From the NCBI GenBank assembly GCA_910588885.1, contig CAJUSQ010000103.1:1-10397 (forward strand): 10,397 nucleotides of DNA, written 5' to 3'. Numbering within the stretch: position 1 is the first letter of the stretch; each line of letters opens with the position of its first letter. The notes beneath the pieces were generated by a model. That model saw only the letters and a list, made by a program, of their open reading frames with translations. It did no database searches and was not told the origin of the DNA. Shown here one piece after another: positions 6,591 through 10,397 of this stretch. The DNA comes from an uncultured Lachnospiraceae bacterium. GTDB taxonomy: Bacteria; Bacillota; Clostridia; Lachnospirales; Lachnospiraceae. The position numbers were made by a program, and so were the translations under genes.

Positions 6591-6750
6591 CAGAATCATG
6601 GAATACACGCGGGAAAATTGGGAATAATAGGAATAACAAAGCCCGGCGCGGCCGCTTTTGAACTAAGGTCCGAAAGCATAAAAGGCGGCGCGGGAGCGAA
6701 CGGCTTATGTAAAGGCCGGAGAAAACCTATGGATTTTGGAGTGTGATACG
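6485..6750. other. 266-base gap between alr and mazF, no antitoxin gene recognised
   Basis: In B. subtilis this position holds the antitoxin gene ndoAI (mazE, about 93 codons). Here, all three forward frames were read. The alr frame is open to 6659-6661 but Arg-rich and repeat-derived. A second frame ends in KIRIMEYTRENWE with no good start. The third is open from 6456 to a TGA at 6744-6746 but low in complexity, with no ATG until its last six codons. None shows a ribbon-helix-helix pattern or an RBS with start. What is present is the degenerate repeat and an imperfect inverted repeat. No consensus promoter is seen. Confidence 0.6.
6642..6694. repeat. Imperfect inverted repeat upstream of mazF
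   Basis: The left arm CCCGGCGCGGCCGCTTTT (6642-6659) faces the right arm AAAAGGCGGCGCGGG (6680-6694) across a 20-base loop. Pairing runs TTTT/AAAA, a GCC block after a bulge, GCGC and CCC, about 14 pairs in all with bulges and one mismatch. It is GC-rich enough to fold in RNA. It is not followed by a T tract, so it is not a standard terminator. It lies about 55 bases before the mazF start and could affect mazF expression or mRNA ends. Confidence 0.4.
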
Positions 6751-7098
6751 ATGATGATTCGAAGAGGAGATATTTACTATGCAGATTTGCGCCCGGTGGT
6801 CGGCTCGGAACAAGGCGGCATCCGCCCGGTGCTGATTATACAGAATGATATCGGGAACCGCCACAGCCCTACGGTGATTTGCGCGGCGATTACCTCGAAA
6901 ATGAACAAAGCGAAGCTCCCCACCCATGTGGAGCTGGATTCTAAGCATTATGACCTGGTGAAGGATTCCGTGGTTTTACTGGAACAGCTGCGTACCATTG
7001 ACAAGGTACGGCTAAAAGATAAGGTATGCCATTTGGATACGGAAATTTTGCGGAAAGTTGACAAAGCTTTGGAAATCAGTCTGGAATTACTTACATAA
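6751..7098 (+). CDS. mazF: MazF/EndoA-family endoribonuclease toxin (PemK-like)
   Basis: This 115-residue protein closely resembles B. subtilis EndoA (MazF), a ribosome-independent RNase that cleaves single-stranded mRNA at a short motif (UACAU for the Bacillus enzyme). Motifs are RRGDIYYADL, VVGSEQGGIRPVLIIQND, SPTVICAAIT, KAKLPTHVEL and VLLEQLRTIDK. With the start at ATG 6751, Arg25 and Thr48 fall at the numbers of the catalytic pair in the Bacillus enzyme, so the toxin looks active and the start fits. GGAG at 6738-6741 lies nine bases upstream. A TTG at 6736 would overlap that ribosome site and is rejected. The gene follows alr as in Bacillus but has no antitoxin gene beside it. Its own 3' end contains TACAT (7092-7096), overlapping the stop codon. 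Confidence 0.93.
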   Translation: MMIRRGDIYYADLRPVVGSEQGGIRPVLIIQNDIGNRHSPTVICAAITSKMNKAKLPTHVELDSKHYDLVKDSVVLLEQLRTIDKVRLKDKVCHLDTEILRKVDKALEISLELLT

Positions 7099-7100
7099 GC

Positions 7101-7129
7101 TTGACGAATCTTTCTGCGCATGGTATATT
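7101..7129 (+). promoter_or_regulatory. Sigma-A promoter for the CNNM/CBS protein gene
   Basis: The -35 is TTGACG (7101-7106) and the -10 is TATATT (7124-7129), with a 17-base spacer, beginning two bases after the mazF stop. The expected transcript start is near 7136. This decides the downstream start codon, because the ATG at 7120 lies inside the promoter and would be upstream of the mRNA. Confidence 0.75.
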
Positions 7130-7185
7130 TCAAGTGTTTATACAAATGGCAGGATGTGCCAAAGAAAAAGGAGTTGTTGCACGAA

Positions 7186-8562
7186 ATGGAAGAAAGTGAT
7201 AGTCCGCTGATTGGTCTCGTTGTGTTTTTACTGCTTCTGGCGGTAGATATGATTTTACACGGGTTTCTGGCGGCAGTAGACAATTTGAACGGCGGCAGCC
7301 TGGAAAAAAAGGCGGAAGAAGGGAACAAACGTTCGATATGGCTTTTGCAGATCAAAAATGACGGCAGCCGTACGCTTCCGGCCCTTCAGTTCATGATTAC
7401 TTTGATCAGCGTCATTGTGGGCATTTATCAGAGCCGGCTGTACGGAAGAATGCTGGCTAAAGTGCTGCTGGCCGGAGAACAGTCCCTGTGGGTGTTTGCG
7501 GCCTGTTATGCCCTGATTACGGTGGCGGCCGTATTTTTATTGGTGTCTTTGGGCATTTTGGCCCCACAGAAGATTGCCGCAAGAAAGGCTGAGAGCTGGG
7601 CCTACCGGCTGGCCGGGATTATGCGGGGGCTTTTGGCTGTGTTTGCGCCCTTCGGGTTTCTGGCGGACTGCCTGTCAAATCTGGCCGTCCGTATTTTCGG
7701 TATGGATCCCCATGAGAATCTGGACGACGTGACGGAGGAAGAGATCATTTCCATGGTAAATGAGGGCCACGAGCAAGGGGTCCTGATGGCCAGTGAAGCG
7801 CAGATGATTCACAAGATTTTTGAATTCGGCGATAAAGAAGCGAAGGATATTATGACCCACCGGAAGAATATGGTGGCCGTGGACGGAAGCCTGAAGCTGA
7901 CGGAGGCCATGGAATTTATGCTGGAGAAGAACAATTCCAGATTTCCGGTCTATCAGGAGGAAATCGATAACATTGTAGGGGTTGTACATATTAAGGATGC
8001 CATGATACAAAGCCGGGACCGCAGGCTCCTGGGAAAGGGGATCCTGGAGATCCCGGGCCTGGTGCGGGAGGTCAGCTTTATTCCCGAAACCAGGAATATC
8101 AACAGCCTGTTCCAGTCCATGCAGTCCAAGAAGATCCATATGGTGATCGTTGTGGATGAATACGGGCAGACGGCCGGGCTGGTGGCCATGGAGGATATTT
8201 TGGAGGAAATCGTGGGAAATATCCTGGATGAATACGACGAAGAAGATACGACCATCGTGGAACAGGGGGACGGCAGCTTCCTGATGAAGGGAATGGCGCC
8301 TCTGGATGAAGTATGCGAGATTTTGGGCCTGGAATATCAGGAGCTGGAGGATTACGATACGCTGAACGGCTACCTGATTTCCCTCATTGACAAGATTCCG
8401 AAAGACCATGAGGTTTTCGAGGTCAAGGACCGGGGCTATCTGTTCCAGGCGCTTTTTGTGGAAAATAAAATGATCCAGACCGTGAAGGTAATCCCTGCGC
8501 CGGAAGAAGCCGGGGCAGCAGAGGAAGAGACGGAAGACAGCGAAGCAGCGGAAAGCATATAA
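7186..8562 (+). CDS. CNNM-type membrane protein with CBS pair and CorC/HlyC domain
   Basis: With this start the protein has 458 residues. It is of the 'hemolysin family'/CorB-CNNM group, for which magnesium or divalent cation transport or its control is the best-supported role; the hemolysin name is historic. The N-terminal DUF21/CNNM part holds hydrophobic segments at about 8-30 (LIGLVVFLLLLAVDMILHGF), 65-85, 100-125 and 140-165. A linker with TEEEIISMVNEGHEQG follows. CBS motif 1 starts near Met223 (IMTHRKNMVAVD), CBS 2 near 299 with VVDEYGQTAGLVAMEDILEE, and a CorC_HlyC domain fills about 365-440 (GDGSFLMKGMAPLDEV). The tail is Glu/Ala-rich. The frame is open back to ATG 7120, but that codon is inside a promoter. 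AAGGAG at 7168-7173 lies 12 bases before ATG 7186, somewhat long; TTG 7177 is an alternative start. Confidence 0.9.
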   Translation: MEESDSPLIGLVVFLLLLAVDMILHGFLAAVDNLNGGSLEKKAEEGNKRSIWLLQIKNDGSRTLPALQFMITLISVIVGIYQSRLYGRMLAKVLLAGEQSLWVFAACYALITVAAVFLLVSLGILAPQKIAARKAESWAYRLAGIMRGLLAVFAPFGFLADCLSNLAVRIFGMDPHENLDDVTEEEIISMVNEGHEQGVLMASEAQMIHKIFEFGDKEAKDIMTHRKNMVAVDGSLKLTEAMEFMLEKNNSRFPVYQEEIDNIVGVVHIKDAMIQSRDRRLLGKGILEIPGLVREVSFIPETRNINSLFQSMQSKKIHMVIVVDEYGQTAGLVAMEDILEEIVGNILDEYDEEDTTIVEQGDGSFLMKGMAPLDEVCEILGLEYQELEDYDTLNGYLISLIDKIPKDHEVFEVKDRGYLFQALFVENKMIQTVKVIPAPEEAGAAEEETEDSEAAESI

Positions 8563-8566
8563 GCGT

Positions 8567-8589
8567 TGCTTTCCGGAGAAGGAAAAGCA
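8567..8589 (+). terminator. Hairpin after the CNNM/CBS gene, possible weak terminator
   Basis: TGCTTTCC (8567-8574), loop GGAGAA, then GGAAAAGCA (8581-8589) can pair over eight positions with one bulged A. It sits five bases after the stop codon. There is no T tract after it, so it may be an mRNA end-stabilising stem instead of an intrinsic terminator. Confidence 0.3.
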
Positions 8590-8600
8590 GAGGATTTCAC

Positions 8601-8629
8601 TTGTCAGGATACCTAATCCATGATAGAAT
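8601..8629 (+). promoter_or_regulatory. Extended -10 promoter of the yebC-family gene
   Basis: The -35 is TTGTCA (8601-8606). After 17 bases comes TAGAAT (8624-8629), preceded by TG at 8621-8622 with one base between, the extended -10 signature. Each hexamer is 5/6. The expected start near 8636 gives a leader of about 63 bases that opens almost at once into a hairpin. Confidence 0.75.
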
Positions 8630-8641
8630 AAATATACACGC

Positions 8642-8670
8642 GGCCAGCGCTTTTGTTGTCTGCGCTGACC
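8642..8670 (+). promoter_or_regulatory. 5'-leader stem-loop of the yebC-family gene
   Basis: GGCCAGCGC (8642-8650) pairs with GCGCTGACC (8662-8670): eight Watson-Crick pairs and one that would be a wobble in RNA, with an 11-base loop TTTTGTTGTCT. It begins about six bases after the predicted transcript start and ends 16 bases before the ribosome site AGAGGA. It may stabilise the 5' end or control translation. It is not followed by a T tract, so attenuation is unlikely. Confidence 0.55.
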
Positions 8671-8698
8671 AGGACGATACAGAAAAGAGGAAATTAAT

Positions 8699-9427
8699 AT
8701 GTCAGGACATTCCAAATTTGCCAACATCAAGCATAAGAAAGAAAAGAACGATGCGGCAAAAGGAAAAATTTTTACAATAATCGGGAGAGAATTGGCGGTA
8801 GCCGTGAAAGAGGGCGGGCCGGATCCGGCCAACAACAGCAAGCTGCGCGATGTCATTGCCAAGGCCAAGGCGAACAATATGCCGAATGACACCATTGACC
8901 GGGGGATTAAGAAGGCGGCAGGGGATGCGTCGGCCGTGAATTACGAATATGTTTCCTATGAAGGCTATGGGCCGAACGGGATTGCCATTATCGTGGATGC
9001 GCTGACCGACAATAAGAACCGGACGGCAGCCAACGTCCGAAGCGCCTTTACCAAGGGAAAGGGCAATGTAGGTACGCCTGGCTGCGTATCATATATGTTT
9101 GATAAAAAAGGCCAGATTATCATTGATAAGGAAGACTGTGAACTGGATGCGGATGATTTGATGATGACGGCATTGGATGCGGGTGCGGAGGATTTTTCCG
9201 AAGAAGAGGACAGCTTTGAGATCATTACCGATCCTGATGCCTTTAGTGAAGTGCGCCAGAAATTAGAAGATGCGGGGATTCCCATGGCTTCGGCGGAGGT
9301 GACCATGATCCCCCAGAACTGGGTGGAGCTTACGGACGAGGAAGCGGTGAAGAATCTGCAGAAAACGTTGGATCTGCTGGACGAAGAGGACGATGTCCAG
9401 GCAGTTTACCACAATTGGGATGAATAG
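8699..9427 (+). CDS. yebC: YebC/TACO1-family translation factor
   Basis: This 242-residue protein has the standard length and the signature N-terminus MSGHSKFANIKHKKEKNDAAKG (first 20 or so residues), followed by GKIFTIIGRELAVAVKEGG. Later family blocks are NNMPNDTIDRGIKKAAG, YEGYGPNGIAIIVDALTDN, NRTAANVRSAFTKGKGN and DAGAEDF. The older annotation is 'YebC/PmpR transcriptional regulator'. More recent work on YebC proteins and mitochondrial TACO1 points to relief of ribosome stalling at proline-rich stretches, so a translational role is the better reading. The sequence itself only shows family membership. The C-terminal domain is very acidic (Asp/Glu clusters around 165-180 and near the end). 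The ATG has AGAGGA at 8686-8691, seven bases upstream. It has its own promoter and leader hairpin and no operon partner. Confidence 0.96.
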   Translation: MSGHSKFANIKHKKEKNDAAKGKIFTIIGRELAVAVKEGGPDPANNSKLRDVIAKAKANNMPNDTIDRGIKKAAGDASAVNYEYVSYEGYGPNGIAIIVDALTDNKNRTAANVRSAFTKGKGNVGTPGCVSYMFDKKGQIIIDKEDCELDADDLMMTALDAGAEDFSEEEDSFEIITDPDAFSEVRQKLEDAGIPMASAEVTMIPQNWVELTDEEAVKNLQKTLDLLDEEDDVQAVYHNWDE

Positions 9428-9606
9428 AAAAGGGGTTGGCAGACCGGAACGGATTTGCCGGGTATTGAGCGGCCGGGGCGTCACACAGGTGTACTGTCCG
9501 GCTGCGGTATCCGGGGAGCGCAGAATTCGGCTGGCCAGCTCCTTTTGTGAACGCCGTATTTTTTGAAAATTTTTTATTTCGGGCGGCGACAGCGGGAGGA
9601 ATCGAA
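9428..9606. other. Gap between yebC and the zinc-ribbon gene
   Basis: No gene is supported in these 179 bases. A short palindromic stretch ACAGGTGTACTGT lies near 9486-9498, and a bulged hairpin followed by TTTT lies near 9515-9546. The AT-rich block at about 9557-9580 could help a promoter, but no pair of hexamers with correct spacing is convincing. Confidence 0.4.
9515..9546 (+). terminator. Weak candidate terminator after yebC
   Basis: GGAGC (9515-9519) pairs with GCTCC (9538-9542). An inner CAG/CTG pair (9521-9523 with 9531-9533) is offset by bulges, and four T follow at 9543-9546. The short stem and short T run make this a tentative call. Confidence 0.3.
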
Positions 9607-10397
9607 TTGGAGTTTATAACAGGAACATGTCCGAACTGTCAGGGGGAGCTTCAGATCCCCAAAGGGCATGAGAAGATTATCTGTATGTACTGCGGCAGGG
9701 AAATGGACGTGAAAGCGGCCGAGGAAGAAAAACGGCACCTTTCGCCAGAAGAGCGCCAAAAGGCCGCGGAAGCGTTAAAGGCCGCACAGGAGCAATTCTC
9801 GGAGCTTTTGTTTTCCGTGAAGGACCCCTTGAAGGATTTTAAGAAATCCATGTATGAAGCCAGCTTCCGGGCCTATGAGGAAGCACAGGCAAAGGCTTTG
9901 CAGGCCATTGAGGATGCCTATCGCCTTTCGGAGGACAGGGAATCCCTGCTGAAAGAACTGGTGTTTGGCCTTATGGAAAAAGTGCAGGAGCAGCTGGACC
10001 GGAAGAAGGGGAAGCGGGGGCAGGAGGATGCCATGATGAATTTCAACATGTGCCTGGTGGTCTATGTGAACCCGGCCCTGATGGATTGCAACAAATCCTC
10101 CGGCCGGCCCCTGGTGGAGGAGCTTTTGCGCCAGTGGAAGGAGCGGTTCCCCAAGACGAATCTGAAACCGGCGGATTTTGAAACCATCAACGGCGGTTTT
10201 AAGCGGCGGTTCTGCTACATTACCACGGCAGTCTGCGAAAGCCAGGGCAAGCCCGACGACTGCTACGAGCTGAACTTGCTGCGGGAGTACCGGGACGGCT
10301 ATCTGATGAAGCAGCCGGACGGGGAAGCTTTGATTCGCCATTATTACGACATTGCCCCCACGATTGTGAAGAGGATTGGCCGGGAAGGGGATGCCCG
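9607..10397 (+). CDS. Zinc-ribbon protein with CFI-box C-terminal domain (3' partial)
   Basis: The frame is open from TTG 9607 to the right edge (263 codons so far). The TTG start is supported by GGGAGGA at 9594-9600, six bases upstream; an ATG start (9685) would cut through the zinc ribbon. The N-terminus has CPNC at 8-11 and CMYC at 26-29, a four-cysteine zinc ribbon. A Glu/Lys/Ala-rich helical stretch follows (about 35-150). From 203 comes CYITTAVCESQGKPDDCYEL with Cys203, Cys210 and Cys219, then LLREYRDGYL and a YYDIAPTIVKRI segment. This matches the domain that NCBI annotation calls 'CFI-box-CTERM', found at the ends of varied bacterial proteins; its biochemical role is not established as far as I know. 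No signal peptide or membrane helix is seen, so a cytoplasmic location is likely. The true C-terminus lies outside the window. Confidence 0.85.
   Translation, partial: MEFITGTCPNCQGELQIPKGHEKIICMYCGREMDVKAAEEEKRHLSPEERQKAAEALKAAQEQFSELLFSVKDPLKDFKKSMYEASFRAYEEAQAKALQAIEDAYRLSEDRESLLKELVFGLMEKVQEQLDRKKGKRGQEDAMMNFNMCLVVYVNPALMDCNKSSGRPLVEELLRQWKERFPKTNLKPADFETINGGFKRRFCYITTAVCESQGKPDDCYELNLLREYRDGYLMKQPDGEALIRHYYDIAPTIVKRIGREGDA

Noticed and set aside
6433..6639. Minus-strand 68-codon frame across the alr end and gap, considered as an antisense antitoxin
   Set aside because: It is Ser/Arg/Pro-rich sequence created by the degenerate repeat, has no fold pattern of a known antitoxin and lacks a convincing start.
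6736..6750. TTG start for mazF
   Set aside because: It overlaps the GGAG ribosome site. Starting at ATG 6751 gives the Bacillus EndoA numbering for Arg25 and Thr48.
7675..8895. Minus-strand open frame of 406 codons opposite the CBS protein and the start of yebC
   Set aside because: Its length comes from codon bias in the plus-strand genes. The translation is His/Leu/Gln-rich without motifs, and it spans two well-supported genes and a promoter.

Overview
The window looks like chromosomal housekeeping DNA from a low-to-mid-GC Gram-positive anaerobe of the class Clostridia, most likely the family Lachnospiraceae. The basis is the strong AGGAGG-type ribosome binding sites, the sigma-A promoters, the NADH-sensing repressor Rex with a Rex-like operator, a YdiF-type ABC-F protein beside rex (as in Bacillus subtilis), and an alr-mazF pair (also as in Bacillus). 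The family-level placement is inference from protein flavour, not from a marker gene. All genes that I can support lie on the + strand, and there is no rRNA, tRNA, CRISPR array or insertion sequence.

Layout. Positions 1-125 hold the last 40 codons of an NADP-dependent isocitrate dehydrogenase. It is followed 21 bases later by a complete ABC-F ATPase (147-2075). A 184-base gap carries a perfect-consensus promoter and a probable Rex operator, then rex (2260-2904) and a tightly coupled coiled-coil protein of unknown function (2912-3547). After 196 bases come the bifunctional NAD(P)HX repair enzyme (3744-5315) and alanine racemase (5315-6484), which overlap by one base. A 266-base gap that holds degenerate repeats and an inverted repeat, but no recognisable antitoxin, precedes a MazF/EndoA toxin with its key residues intact (6751-7098). 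A new promoter then drives a CNNM/CBS/CorC membrane protein (7186-8562). Another promoter with a 5' hairpin drives a YebC/TACO1 translation factor (8699-9427). The window ends inside a TTG-started zinc-ribbon protein with a CFI-box C-terminal domain (9607 onward).

How the genes fit together. Isocitrate dehydrogenase, Rex and the NAD(P)HX repair enzyme all concern nicotinamide cofactors: making NADPH, sensing NADH/NAD+ and repairing damaged NAD(P)H. ABC-F, MazF and YebC all act on ribosomes or mRNA. Alanine racemase supplies D-alanine for the wall. No obvious new multi-gene system is visible. The points most worth a second look are the antitoxin-less mazF with its repeat-filled upstream gap, the related repeat inside the NAD(P)HX dehydratase domain, the unknown gene behind rex, and the zinc-ribbon/CFI-box protein at the right edge.
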